From contig JBEVXD010000010.1 in the NCBI GenBank assembly GCA_040506275.1, forward strand, positions 1 to 64,000: a stretch of DNA of 64,000 bases, read 5' to 3'. The translations under genes were made by a program, and so were the position numbers. This document shows, one piece after another, positions 34,466 to 43,457 of this stretch; positions within the stretch are counted from its first letter, which is position 1; the number at the start of each line of letters is the position of its first letter. The notes below the pieces were generated by a model. It saw only the letters and a list, made by a program, of their open reading frames with translations. It ran no database searches and had not been told where the DNA came from. The DNA is from Thiodiazotropha sp040506275. Its GTDB lineage: Bacteria > Pseudomonadota > Gammaproteobacteria > Chromatiales > Chromatiaceae.

Positions 34466-34820
34466 GGTTTCCTACCGTCGCTTTCTGTTGCCAGAATCCA
34501 TCGTGGTGATCATACAATACTGAATGGTATTGGCACGGTAATTTGCACAATTGTGTTTAAATGTTGAGTTAAGAGATACCTAAAACTTAATCCTATATTA
34601 TAAAGCATAACACCATTTTAAAATGTGACAGTTCATTGATATTCCAGGAGTAGTTCTCTTTCTGTAATCTCTGGGCCTATATGTTGAGTCGTTGAATTGT
34701 GAAATATTCACAATAGTGAGAGCGACATACAAAATTTCAGATTCAGAGCCATTGATTCCCATGATGAGAAATAGTTCATCTGATTCTACATCTAAGAAAA
34801 ATCAGGCTACTACTTCATTG
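34466..34820. other. Intergenic region, no gene seen
   Basis: 355 bp between the lipoprotein start and the glnD stop. Mostly AT-rich; nothing recognised besides the expected lipoprotein promoter region. A 69-codon frame at 34692–34901 runs antisense into glnD and is not supported. Confidence 0.45.
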
Positions 34821-37472
34821 CTAGCCAGGGCTATCAACAGATTCGGGCATCCGATCCATGACAGCACTCTTCAGGCATTCAAGTTTGGAGTTGGCCCATA
34901 GAGGCTTATTCTCGCGATCAGTGATGAAGAAGATATCTTCCACTCTCGCGCCCAAGGTGGTGATTTTGGCGTGTTGTAAGCGAACTTTACATATTGCGAA
35001 CGCCTGACCCACATCAGAGAGTAGCCCTGGTCGATCCAGGGTTACCAAGCGCATAATGGTACGCTCCAGGGTGGGTTCCTGGGTGAAGTAGATTTCTGTT
35101 GAGTTGTCGAAATGCTTATTTTGTCTTGGAATACGACGACTTACAGTGAGAGGTTGATCACCCTCCTGAATCAGTCCCTCAGTGAGTGTGCTGACTATTT
35201 CATCACTACGCAGGCCGAATTCCACAGGTGATCCGTCCTGTTCCAGGACCAGGTACGAGTTGAGGGAGTTACCATTTAAAGTGCTCATAACCCGAGCATT
35301 AACAATCGATAAGGAGAGTTGGTCAAGTAGCGTTGTGGTAACCGCGAAAAGATTGTCCCTGTCAGGTCCATAATAGAGTACCTCGGTACCGCCTCTTTTT
35401 TGGGTCTGGCGCATCTGAATCAACGGGAATTGATCTTCAGACGCCTGCAAAATAGATTTTGTATGGCGCTGAATCGCGTTTGGCGAGTGGGTGAGAAAGT
35501 ACTCATGGGTAAAAGTGGACCAGAGTTTGTGAATTGCTGGCTCGTCAATCTCCTGGTTTCTTAACTGATGCAGTGCAGCAAGCTGTTTTGCTCGAATTAA
35601 ATCATCCTGAGCAAGTGGGTTTTCCAAACCTCGAATAAGCGCACGACGGGTAGCATTGAACAGGTCGCGGAGCAGTGAATCCTTCCACGAGTTCCAGGCC
35701 CCGGGATTTGTTGCACGACTATCAGCAAAGGTAAGCAGGTAGAGGTAGGTCAGGTGGTTCAGGTCGCCGACCAAAGCTGCAAACTCTTGTACCACTTTAG
35801 GATCAGTGATGTCTTTACGCTGTGCTGTCATGGACATCACCAGGTGGTGACGCACCAACCAGCTGACCAGTTGACTGTCGTATTCACTCAAATGGTGTAG
35901 TCGACAAAAGTCGTAAGCATCTACCGAGCCCAGTTCAGAATGGTTGCCACCCCGGCCTTTGGCGATGTCGTGGAACAGGGCGGCCAGATAGATAAGTTCT
36001 TCTTTGGGCAGGGTTTTTGCCAGTTGAGTACAGAATGGATACTCCTCAGCATATTCAGCTACACTTAACCTGCGAATATTTCGAACCACCATCAAGGTGT
36101 GTTCATCCACTGTGTAGACATGAAAGAGGTCGTACTGCATCCGCCCGACGATGTCCTCAAACTTGGGTATATAGGCTGCCAGTACGCCATAGATATTCAT
36201 CCGACGCAGTGCTCTTGTCAGGCCTGCTGGTTGGCGAAGAATCTCCATGAATAGACTCTGGGCCCGTATATCCTGACGAAAAGACTCATCTATCAGATAG
36301 GTATGATTTCGAATCAATCGAATAGTGCTGGCCCTGACCCCTTTAAGTTCAGGGTTCTCCTGGATGATGAGAAAAAGTTCGAGTAGGGCGGTTGGGTAAC
36401 GCTTGAAGACTCCCTCGTGGGTGACTTCCAGGAATTGACTGCGCTGCTGGAAGCGGTGATTGAGTTCAACCGGTTCACCGAGGTTGTCTTTCAGCAGTAT
36501 GCTCTCCTGAAAATGCTGCAGCAGCATTTCATTGAGTCGGCTGAGTTCCATAACCGTTCGATAGTAGTCACGCATGAAAAATTCGACAGCCAGATTGGCG
36601 TGATCAGCATCGTATCCCAGATAGGATGCCAGGGTACGTTGATGGTCGAACAGTAGTCGATCATCACAACGCCCTGTAAGAAGATGAAGGGCAAATCGTA
36701 CACGCCATAGATGATTTTGACCTTCGATCAAGGTCTGGTATTCAGCTTCAGTCAGAAAGTTATGTTTAACCAGATCATGCAGATCCTTGATTTGAAAGTG
36801 GCGCTTGGCAACCCAGCCGATCATTTGGATATCGCGCAATCCTCCAGGACTCTCTTTGATGTTCGGCTCTAGATTGCTCAGGCTGCAGCCGAGCTTGGCA
36901 TGGCGCTTATTCTGCTCATCCCATTTGGCCTCAAAAAAGTCGTGGCTGTTCCATATCTTGTCGGGGCCGATGGCCTGCAGCATCGTTTCAAAAAGTGATT
37001 TTGAGCCGGTTAAAAAGCGGGCCTCAATGAGATTGGTAATGACCGTAATATCCTGTTCACCCTCCCGCACTGTATCGTGGATGGTTCTAACGCTCTGACC
37101 AATTTCAAGGCCGATGTCCCATAGCAGGGTGAGAAACTGCTGTAACTGGTCTTCAAATGATTCGAACTGACTCTCATGCTCCAGTAAAACCATGATATCG
37201 ATGTCGGAAGCAGGATGTAGTTCACCGCGCCCATATCCGCCCACAGCAATCAGGGTTGCTGTGGTCTGGTCAGGAAAATAGCGAATCCAGGCCCGTTTCA
37301 GGATCTCATCAATGAGAAAGGCCCGTTCCGCAACCAGTTCGTTAGTCGGAGTCTGGCCGGTAGTGAAGCGTTCACTGACATCCTCAGCATACCGCTTCAG
37401 ATAGTCCTTGCAGGGCTGTATGGGTGAAACATCGTGTGTGAATGCCTCTTTCAGGGCTGGATAGTCGATCAT
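34821..37472 (-). CDS. glnD: PII uridylyltransferase / uridylyl-removing enzyme GlnD
   Basis: 883 residues (E. coli 890). Nucleotidyltransferase domain near residues 75–150 with VGGYGRGELHPASDIDIMVLL, an HD-type hydrolase domain with LFHDIAKGRGGNHSELG (uridylyl removal), and two C-terminal ACT domains (RLVTLDRPGLLSDVGQAF; ITTLGARVEDIFFITD) that sense glutamine. It modifies PII proteins in nitrogen control. It lies 54 bp after map on the same strand, as in E. coli, forming a map–glnD unit. Confidence 0.95.
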   Translation of the reverse strand: MIDYPALKEAFTHDVSPIQPCKDYLKRYAEDVSERFTTGQTPTNELVAERAFLIDEILKRAWIRYFPDQTTATLIAVGGYGRGELHPASDIDIMVLLEHESQFESFEDQLQQFLTLLWDIGLEIGQSVRTIHDTVREGEQDITVITNLIEARFLTGSKSLFETMLQAIGPDKIWNSHDFFEAKWDEQNKRHAKLGCSLSNLEPNIKESPGGLRDIQMIGWVAKRHFQIKDLHDLVKHNFLTEAEYQTLIEGQNHLWRVRFALHLLTGRCDDRLLFDHQRTLASYLGYDADHANLAVEFFMRDYYRTVMELSRLNEMLLQHFQESILLKDNLGEPVELNHRFQQRSQFLEVTHEGVFKRYPTALLELFLIIQENPELKGVRASTIRLIRNHTYLIDESFRQDIRAQSLFMEILRQPAGLTRALRRMNIYGVLAAYIPKFEDIVGRMQYDLFHVYTVDEHTLMVVRNIRRLSVAEYAEEYPFCTQLAKTLPKEELIYLAALFHDIAKGRGGNHSELGSVDAYDFCRLHHLSEYDSQLVSWLVRHHLVMSMTAQRKDITDPKVVQEFAALVGDLNHLTYLYLLTFADSRATNPGAWNSWKDSLLRDLFNATRRALIRGLENPLAQDDLIRAKQLAALHQLRNQEIDEPAIHKLWSTFTHEYFLTHSPNAIQRHTKSILQASEDQFPLIQMRQTQKRGGTEVLYYGPDRDNLFAVTTTLLDQLSLSIVNARVMSTLNGNSLNSYLVLEQDGSPVEFGLRSDEIVSTLTEGLIQEGDQPLTVSRRIPRQNKHFDNSTEIYFTQEPTLERTIMRLVTLDRPGLLSDVGQAFAICKVRLQHAKITTLGARVEDIFFITDRENKPLWANSKLECLKSAVMDRMPESVDSPG

Positions 37473-37526
37473 ATTAGGTGTTGGCTTATGGCAGTACTAC
37501 AGGGCACTGAACGAGTTGGGCGGCAA

Positions 37527-38303
37527 TTAAGCACACCGGTCTCGCTCTTCTTCACGAAGAGTTAGAACTTCGAAGCCGTTCTCAGTAACAAGAATCGTAT
37601 GTTCGAATTGTGCTGAGAGGCTACGGTCTTTGGTGACAACGGTCCAGCCATCCGGTTTGAGCTTTACCTGCTGTTTACCGGTATTGACCATAGGTTCGAT
37701 GGTGAAACACATGCCGGGAAGTAGTTCCAGGCCGGTTCCAGACTGACCATAGTGAAGTACCTGGGGATCTTCATGGAACTCTTTACCAATGCCATGGCCA
37801 CAATATTCCCGCACTACACTGTAGTCGTGGTTTTCGACAAATCCCTGTATGACGTTCCCGATATCTCCAAGCCGGCAACCGGGTTTTACCTTGTTGATGC
37901 CCAGCCATAGCGCATCCTGGGTGACTTCGATCAACCGTTTAGCGAGAATTGAGGGCTGCCCGACAGTGAACATCTTGCTTGTGTCCCCATGGTAGCCATC
38001 TTTGATAACTGTGATATCAATATTCACGATATCGCCCTTTTTCAACCTCTTTTCATTGGGAATGCCGTGACAGACAACCTGGTTTACTGAGGTGCATATC
38101 GATTTGGGAAAGCCTCTGTAGTTCAAAGGTGCCGGGATAGCCTGCTGAGCATTCACTATATGTTCATGGCAGATCCGGTCCAGCTCCAGTGTTGTTACAC
38201 CAGGTTGAACATGGGGGGCAATGATGTCCAGAACTTCAGCCGCCAGTTCGCCGACCTGCCGCATCTTTTCTATCTCTTCCGCTGTTTTGATTGTGACGCC
38301 CAT
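37527..38303 (-). CDS. map: Methionine aminopeptidase type I
   Basis: 258 residues from ATG 38303; the frame is open upstream, but the conserved MGVTIKTAEEIEKMRQVGELAAEVL start marks the N-terminus. Metal ligands sit in VNIDITVIKDGYHGDTSKMF (two Asp), CGHGIGKEFHEDP (His), CFTIEPMV (Glu) and QFEHTILV (Glu). It removes the initiator methionine from new proteins. Divergent from rpsB across 292 bp, the usual gammaproteobacterial arrangement. Confidence 0.95.
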   Translation of the reverse strand: MGVTIKTAEEIEKMRQVGELAAEVLDIIAPHVQPGVTTLELDRICHEHIVNAQQAIPAPLNYRGFPKSICTSVNQVVCHGIPNEKRLKKGDIVNIDITVIKDGYHGDTSKMFTVGQPSILAKRLIEVTQDALWLGINKVKPGCRLGDIGNVIQGFVENHDYSVVREYCGHGIGKEFHEDPQVLHYGQSGTGLELLPGMCFTIEPMVNTGKQQVKLKPDGWTVVTKDRSLSAQFEHTILVTENGFEVLTLREEERDRCA

Positions 38304-38549
38304 GTGAAATCGCTTGAAAGTCCGGGGGGTTGAAGGTGAAAGAGCGCGCGGCAAGATTGTCGCGCCAAGCAGGTTATGGTATAAAACGCCCCGCTGAATC
38401 GCAAACGGTTCAGCATTCCAAGTCCGCGGAAGCCTTAGGGTTTTTCTCGCGGGTAAATACACACACATACCGACACGTCGTCCTGGGTGCCTTGGTTGAC
38501 TCTGTTTGTGGCTGAATTTTGCTTATAAAACAGGTTCATAGGGTTGGAC

Positions 38550-38578
38550 TATGGGGTATGTGGAGGTTAAACCCGATA
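38550..38578 (+). promoter_or_regulatory. Candidate S2 autoregulatory hairpin in the rpsB leader
   Basis: TATGGGGT (38550–38557) pairs with ACCCGATA (38571–38578) except for one G·G mismatch, enclosing GTGGAGGTTAA. It lies 18–46 bp before the rpsB ATG, just upstream of the AGGAG ribosome site. In E. coli and relatives S2 represses rpsB–tsf through a conserved structure in this leader; the assignment here is by position and shape only. Confidence 0.45.
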
Positions 38579-38595
38579 CAATTTAGGAGTCACTC

Positions 38596-39345
38596 ATGAG
38601 TGAAGTATCAATGCGCCAAATGCTTGAGGCAGGCGTACATTTTGGGCATCAGACCCGTTATTGGAACCCTAAAATGGGTTCTTACATCTTTGGGCATCGC
38701 AACAAGATTCACATTGTAAATCTTGAAAAGACCATGCCTCTGTTCAAGGATGCTATGAATTTCATCGGATCTCTCTCCGCAAATGGCGGAAAGGTCCTTT
38801 TTGTTGGCACCAAACGCGCGGCTCAAAGCGTGGTGAAAGAAGAGGCTGAGCGCTGTGGCATGCCTTTTGTCAACCATCGTTGGTTGGGTGGCATGCTGAC
38901 CAACTTTAAGACCATCAAACAGTCTATCAAGCGTCTGAAAGAGCTTGAGGCGATGTTTGAGGATGGCAGTGTTGAGCATCGTTTCAACAAGAAAGAGGCT
39001 CTGGGTCTCAGCCGTGAACTGGAAAAGCTGGAACGTAGCCTGGGCGGCATCAAGAACATGAATGGTCTGCCTGACGCACTCTATATCATTGATGTCGGTC
39101 ACGAGAAAAATGCCGTGGCTGAAGCGCGCAAGTTGGGTATTCCTGTGATCGGTGTAGTTGACACCAATAATGATCCGGAAGATATCGACTACGTGATTCC
39201 TGGGAATGACGATGCCATCCGTGCAGTCCAGCTTTATGTGCAGGGTGCTTCGGCTGCAATCCTTGAAGGGCGTACCAGTGCGGCTAGCAACGTCGGATCG
39301 GACAGCACTGAGGAATTTGTCGAGGTGGCGCCGGATCAGGCCTAA
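38596..39345 (+). CDS. rpsB: 30S ribosomal protein S2
   Basis: 249 residues (E. coli 241). It begins MSEVSMRQMLEAGVHFGHQTRYWNPKM and contains GTKRAAQ, RWLGGMLTNFKTI and GIPVIGVVDTNNDP, all diagnostic. ATG follows TTTAGGAGTCACTC (strong ribosome site). It is needed for 30S assembly. First gene of the long conserved block and divergent from map. Confidence 0.97.
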   Translation: MSEVSMRQMLEAGVHFGHQTRYWNPKMGSYIFGHRNKIHIVNLEKTMPLFKDAMNFIGSLSANGGKVLFVGTKRAAQSVVKEEAERCGMPFVNHRWLGGMLTNFKTIKQSIKRLKELEAMFEDGSVEHRFNKKEALGLSRELEKLERSLGGIKNMNGLPDALYIIDVGHEKNAVAEARKLGIPVIGVVDTNNDPEDIDYVIPGNDDAIRAVQLYVQGASAAILEGRTSAASNVGSDSTEEFVEVAPDQA

Positions 39346-39434
39346 GCCATCCATACAGCGACCGGGTTCTTAGGAATCTGGTCGAAATCCTATTCAGACA
39401 TATTTCATTACTTATTATTTAAGGTAGGCGTATT

Positions 39435-40322
39435 ATGGCGATTACAGCCTCTCTGGTGAAGGAACTGCGCGATCGTACCGGCGCAGGCATGATGGAGTGT
39501 AAGAAAGCGTTGGTTGAATCCAATGGTGATGTGGATACGGCCATCGAACAGATGCGTAAATCCGGGCAGGCAAAGGCAGCCAAAAAGGCTGGCCGGATTG
39601 CTGCTGAAGGTATCATCGTATTGAGCTTCAACGACGACAAGACCCAAGGCGCAATGGTCGAGGTCAATTGTGAAACTGATTTTGTCGGCAAGGATGACAA
39701 TTTCACATCGTTTGCTGAAGCTGTTGCAGAACGTGTTCTGGCAGGAGACGCGGATGACGTTGCCTCTCTGATGGAGCAACCTCTGCATGAAGGCGAAGAG
39801 ACCACAGTTAATCAGGCTCGCGAGGCGCTGATTTCAAAGCTGGGTGAAAACATGAATGTGCGACGTTTTGTCCGCTTTCAGGCGACCTCTGGTACGCTGG
39901 TCAACTATCGTCACGGCGTGAGGATCGGTGTGGTACTCGAACTTGAAGCTGGTGATGAGGAGCTGGGTCGTGATCTGGCCATGCACATTGCTGCAACCAA
40001 CCCGGTCTGTCTCTCTGCTGACCAGATGCCCCAGGATCTGCTCGATAAAGAGCGTGAGATCGTAACAGCCCAGGCTAAAGAGAGTGGCAAACCGGATGAG
40101 ATTGTCGCCAAAATGGTCGATGGTCGCATGCGTAAGTATCTCTCTGAAAATACCTTGTTGGGTCAGGCTTTTGTGAAGGATCCGGATACCACTGTTGAAA
40201 AGCTGTTGAAGAGCAAAAGTGCACAAATTGTGCAGTATGAGCGCTTTGAAGTTGGTGAAGGCATAGAGAAGAAGCAGGAAAATTTTGCTGAAGAGGTCAT
40301 GGCGCAAGCCAAGATGTCTTAA
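39435..40322 (+). CDS. tsf: Translation elongation factor Ts
   Basis: 295 residues (E. coli 283). N-terminal UBA-like LVKELRDRTGAGMMECKKALVESNGDVDTAIEQMRKSG and the Tu-contact motif NCETDFVGKDDNF, then two core subdomains. It catalyses GDP release from EF-Tu. It follows rpsB by 89 bp. Confidence 0.96.
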   Translation: MAITASLVKELRDRTGAGMMECKKALVESNGDVDTAIEQMRKSGQAKAAKKAGRIAAEGIIVLSFNDDKTQGAMVEVNCETDFVGKDDNFTSFAEAVAERVLAGDADDVASLMEQPLHEGEETTVNQAREALISKLGENMNVRRFVRFQATSGTLVNYRHGVRIGVVLELEAGDEELGRDLAMHIAATNPVCLSADQMPQDLLDKEREIVTAQAKESGKPDEIVAKMVDGRMRKYLSENTLLGQAFVKDPDTTVEKLLKSKSAQIVQYERFEVGEGIEKKQENFAEEVMAQAKMS

Positions 40323-40349
40323 AGTTCCTGCATCAAGTCATGACCGAAA

Positions 40350-40372
40350 GGATCCCGTCACTGGCGGGATCC
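40350..40372 (+). other. Hairpin between tsf and pyrH
   Basis: Perfect GGATCCCG (40350–40357) / CGGGATCC (40365–40372) stem with a seven-base loop and no T-run. It lies 28 bp after the tsf stop, so it may be a partial terminator or RNA-processing hairpin separating rpsB–tsf from pyrH. Confidence 0.5.
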
Positions 40373-40561
40373 TGTGCAGCAGGTCGTGGCTATAGCTGGC
40401 GGATAGATCCTGTGCTGTCAGCAGATTATTTTGCCAACAGGTGGATTATCGGTTTTGTGATATGAGATGGGGGAGCGGTTTTACCTGTCTGTATCGGTTA
40501 TGATCCCGATGTTCGGACTTTTTCAGACTTCCAAAGCGGTACAATCAGGAAAGGGATTAAG

Positions 40562-41284
40562 ATGAGTTCTCTAATTTGTCAGCGCATACTGCTTAAACTT
40601 AGTGGCGAAGCCCTCATGGGTAGTGGAGACTTTGGTATTGATCCGGGGGTTCTTCAACGTGTCGCGGAGGAGATTAAGGATCTGATTGGCGCCGGTGTCG
40701 AAATGGGCATAGTCATAGGTGGCGGAAACATCTTTCGTGGTGCTGGTCTGGCCCAAGGTGGTTTCGACCGGGTCAGAGGTGACCAGATGGGTATGCTGGC
40801 AACTGTAATGAACTCACTGGCCATGCAGGACATGCTGACACGGATTGGTGTTAAGTCCGATGTCTTTTCGGCTTTGAGCATGCCTGATGTGTGCGAGACT
40901 TTTACTGCAAGGGGTGCGAGGCAAAGCTTGGAAAATGGTCGTGTAGCAATTCTGGCTGCAGGTACAGGTAACCCTTACTTTACTACTGATTCTGCGGCCA
41001 GCCTGAGAGCTGTAGAGATCAAAGCAGACCTGTTGATCAAGGCAACCAAAGTTAATGGTGTCTACTCCGCCGATCCTGTAAAAGATCCACAGGCCAACTT
41101 TTACCCACGTTTGACCTATGATCGTGCCCTTGCTGAAAATCTACAGGTAATGGACGCGACTGCAATTGTTTTGTGTCGGGACAATGGCATGCCCCTTCGT
41201 ATTATGAATATAAACGATTCCGGCGCTCTCATGCGTTTGATGCATGGTGAGGCGATTGGCTCCCTGGTGGAAAAAGGCGACTGA
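40562..41284 (+). CDS. pyrH: Uridylate kinase
   Basis: 240 residues (E. coli 241). RILLKLSGEALMG, IGGGNIFRG, ARQSLENGRVAILAAGTGNPYFTTDSAASLRA, ATKVNGVYSADPVKDP. It phosphorylates UMP to UDP, allosterically controlled by GTP and UTP. It is separated from frr by two bases. Confidence 0.96.
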   Translation: MSSLICQRILLKLSGEALMGSGDFGIDPGVLQRVAEEIKDLIGAGVEMGIVIGGGNIFRGAGLAQGGFDRVRGDQMGMLATVMNSLAMQDMLTRIGVKSDVFSALSMPDVCETFTARGARQSLENGRVAILAAGTGNPYFTTDSAASLRAVEIKADLLIKATKVNGVYSADPVKDPQANFYPRLTYDRALAENLQVMDATAIVLCRDNGMPLRIMNINDSGALMRLMHGEAIGSLVEKGD

Positions 41285-41286
41285 TA

Positions 41287-41844
41287 ATGATTGATGATAT
41301 TAAGAGTGATGCAGCAACCCGTATGGGTAAGAGCGTTGATTCCCTAGTACATGAATTGGCCAAGGTGCGTACTGGCCGAGCACACCCGAGTTTGCTGGAT
41401 CATGTGCGGGTCGACTACTATGGATCGGAAGTTCCAATCAGCCAAGTGGCCAATATCAACGTAGAGGATGCACGTACGTTGACAGTCGTACCCTGGGAAA
41501 AGAATATGGTGCAGGCTGTTGAGAAGGCCATTATGACTTCAGATTTGGGTCTCAATCCGATGAGTGCCGGTTCTGTTTTACGAGTACCGATGCCGCCTCT
41601 TACAGAGGAGCGTCGTAAGGATCTGATTCGTGTTGTCCGTCATGAAGCGGAGAATGCCAAGGTTGCAGTTCGCAATATTCGCCGTGATGCCAACCATGAT
41701 TTGAAAGACCTGGTAAAGGAGAAGATGATCTCTGAGGATGATGAGCATCGCGGCCAGGAGTTGATACAGAATCTGACAGATAAACACATTAAAAAGGTTG
41801 ATGAGTTTCTGGAGGAGAAAGAGAAGGATCTGATGGAGATTTAA
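41287..41844 (+). CDS. frr: Ribosome recycling factor
   Basis: 185 residues, the family length exactly. Coiled-coil domain with KVRTGRAHPSLLDHVRVDYYG, LTVVPWEKN, LRVPMPPLTEERRKDL and NIRRDANHDLK. It splits post-termination ribosomes together with EF-G. It is followed by uppS after ten bases. Confidence 0.96.
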   Translation: MIDDIKSDAATRMGKSVDSLVHELAKVRTGRAHPSLLDHVRVDYYGSEVPISQVANINVEDARTLTVVPWEKNMVQAVEKAIMTSDLGLNPMSAGSVLRVPMPPLTEERRKDLIRVVRHEAENAKVAVRNIRRDANHDLKDLVKEKMISEDDEHRGQELIQNLTDKHIKKVDEFLEEKEKDLMEI

Positions 41845-41854
41845 TGAGATCTTT

Positions 41855-42628
41855 ATGACAAACGGCATGACAATGGACCCTGAAACTGTCGTCGCTGAAT
41901 TACCTCGGCACTTGGCGATTATCATGGATGGCAATGGCCGATGGGCAAAAAAGCGCGGTCTCCCTCGCTATGCCGGTCACCCTGCAGGTGTTGAAGCAGT
42001 ACGCCGTGTGGTTGAGGCATGTGTCGTGCGTCAGATACCCGTACTCACCCTGTTTGCTTTCAGCAGTGAAAACTGGCGGCGACCTCGGAAAGAGGTCAAT
42101 CTGATCATGGATCTTTTTATCCGTTCACTGAAGAAAGAGGTTAAACGACTCGATCGGAATAAGGTCAGACTCAAGGTGATTGGTGATCGCAGTGCATTTT
42201 CTGCAAAACTGCAGAATCAAATAGCCGAGGCAGAACAGAAAACCGAATCCAATCAGGGTTTGCTGCTGCAAGTCGCCGCAAATTATGGTGGGCGATGGGA
42301 TATAGCTCAGGCAGCCAAACATCTAGCTCGTCTGGTTGAGTCTGGAGATATGGCGTCAGATGACGTTGATGAGCACGCTCTGGAACAACACCTCTCTTTT
42401 GCAGGAGTAGCAGAGCCCGATCTATTCATCCGTACAGGTGGTGAAAAACGTATCAGCAACTTCCTGCTATGGCAATGTGCCTACACTGAACTCTACTTCA
42501 CAGATCTGCTTTGGCCCGATTTCGATAGTCAGGCTCTGGAAGCAGCAATTCAAGATTTTGCAGGCCGTCAGCGACGCTTTGGCCGTACCGGGGAGCAGGT
42601 TCAGGGACAGACCGCTGAGGCCTCTTGA
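41855..42628 (+). CDS. uppS: Undecaprenyl diphosphate synthase (isoprenyl transferase)
   Basis: 257 residues. HLAIIMDGNGRWAKKRGLPRYAGHPAG holds the catalytic Asp and P-loop; FAFSSENWRRP, and the RTGGEKRISNFLLWQCAYTELYF signature that binds IPP, are intact. It makes C55 undecaprenyl-PP, the lipid carrier for peptidoglycan and O-antigen. It is ten bases from frr and 11 bases from cdsA. Confidence 0.95.
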   Translation: MTNGMTMDPETVVAELPRHLAIIMDGNGRWAKKRGLPRYAGHPAGVEAVRRVVEACVVRQIPVLTLFAFSSENWRRPRKEVNLIMDLFIRSLKKEVKRLDRNKVRLKVIGDRSAFSAKLQNQIAEAEQKTESNQGLLLQVAANYGGRWDIAQAAKHLARLVESGDMASDDVDEHALEQHLSFAGVAEPDLFIRTGGEKRISNFLLWQCAYTELYFTDLLWPDFDSQALEAAIQDFAGRQRRFGRTGEQVQGQTAEAS

Positions 42629-42638
42629 GATTACCACT

Positions 42639-43457
42639 ATGCTGAAACAGCGTGTTATCACCGCATTGATTCTGGCGCCGCTGGTGATTTCGGCAGTGCT
42701 GTTTTTACCCACTGTTTACGTTGCTCTGTTACTGGCCGTTGTGGTTGGGATAGGCAGCCGTGAGTGGGCCAGATTGAGTGGAATCTTACAACTGCCGCAG
42801 CAGATAGCCTACAGTCTGTTGATGCTTGCGCTAATGCTCTGCAGCTATCTCTATCTACCTGCATCCTGGGTACCCATTGTTATGGGAGGCGCTGTCCTGT
42901 GGTGGTGTTTTGTACTACTGCGTATCGTTCGCTATAAAGCTGACCAGGAACCCTCCAGGAATGTAGCGCTCAAAGCTATGGAAGGGGTTATCGTACTGCT
43001 CCCATCTTGGATAGCCTTGATAACAATACATCGAATTCCTGAGTATGGTCCCGGTCTGCTGTTGTTTGTATTGATGATGATCTGGGGTGCGGATGTCGGG
43101 GCCTATTTTGCCGGGCATCGCTGGGGGCGAAACAAATTGGCCCCGGAAGTCAGTCCCGGAAAGACAAGGGAAGGCGTCTATGGCGCTTTGGCCAGTGCAC
43201 TTTTGTTCGGTTTCATCCTGATTTGGTGGTTGGATGCTGGGTGGCTCATCTCACCCCTGCTGTTGATACTCTGCCTGGTTACCATGCTATCGTCGGTGGT
43301 TGGGGATCTGTTTGAAAGTGTACTCAAACGTCAAAGTGGCATGAAGGACAGTGGCACCCTGTTACCTGGGCATGGCGGTATGCTGGATCGAATAGACAGC
43401 CTGACTGCCGCAGCACCTATATTCCTGTTCGGTCTGATCCTGCTTGGGGAAGCGTGA
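42639..43457 (+). CDS. cdsA: Phosphatidate cytidylyltransferase
   Basis: 272 residues from ATG 42639; the frame is open upstream, but homology begins at MLKQRVITALI. Integral membrane protein of about seven or eight helices, with the CDP-diacylglycerol synthase signature KRQSGMKDSGTLLPGHGGMLDRIDS near the end. It makes CDP-diacylglycerol from phosphatidic acid and CTP, the branch point of phospholipid synthesis. It overlaps the dxr start by one base. Confidence 0.94.
   Translation: MLKQRVITALILAPLVISAVLFLPTVYVALLLAVVVGIGSREWARLSGILQLPQQIAYSLLMLALMLCSYLYLPASWVPIVMGGAVLWWCFVLLRIVRYKADQEPSRNVALKAMEGVIVLLPSWIALITIHRIPEYGPGLLLFVLMMIWGADVGAYFAGHRWGRNKLAPEVSPGKTREGVYGALASALLFGFILIWWLDAGWLISPLLLILCLVTMLSSVVGDLFESVLKRQSGMKDSGTLLPGHGGMLDRIDSLTAAAPIFLFGLILLGEA

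Noticed and set aside
34692..34901. 69-codon plus-strand frame running into the glnD region
   Set aside because: Overlaps the end of glnD antisense, no ribosome site or motif.
38608..39354. 248-codon frame antisense to rpsB
   Set aside because: It is long only because the opposite strand of a strongly biased ribosomal gene lacks stops; no start site or motif.
39834..40307. 157-codon frame antisense to tsf
   Set aside because: Same reason as the rpsB antisense frame: shadow of a biased coding strand.
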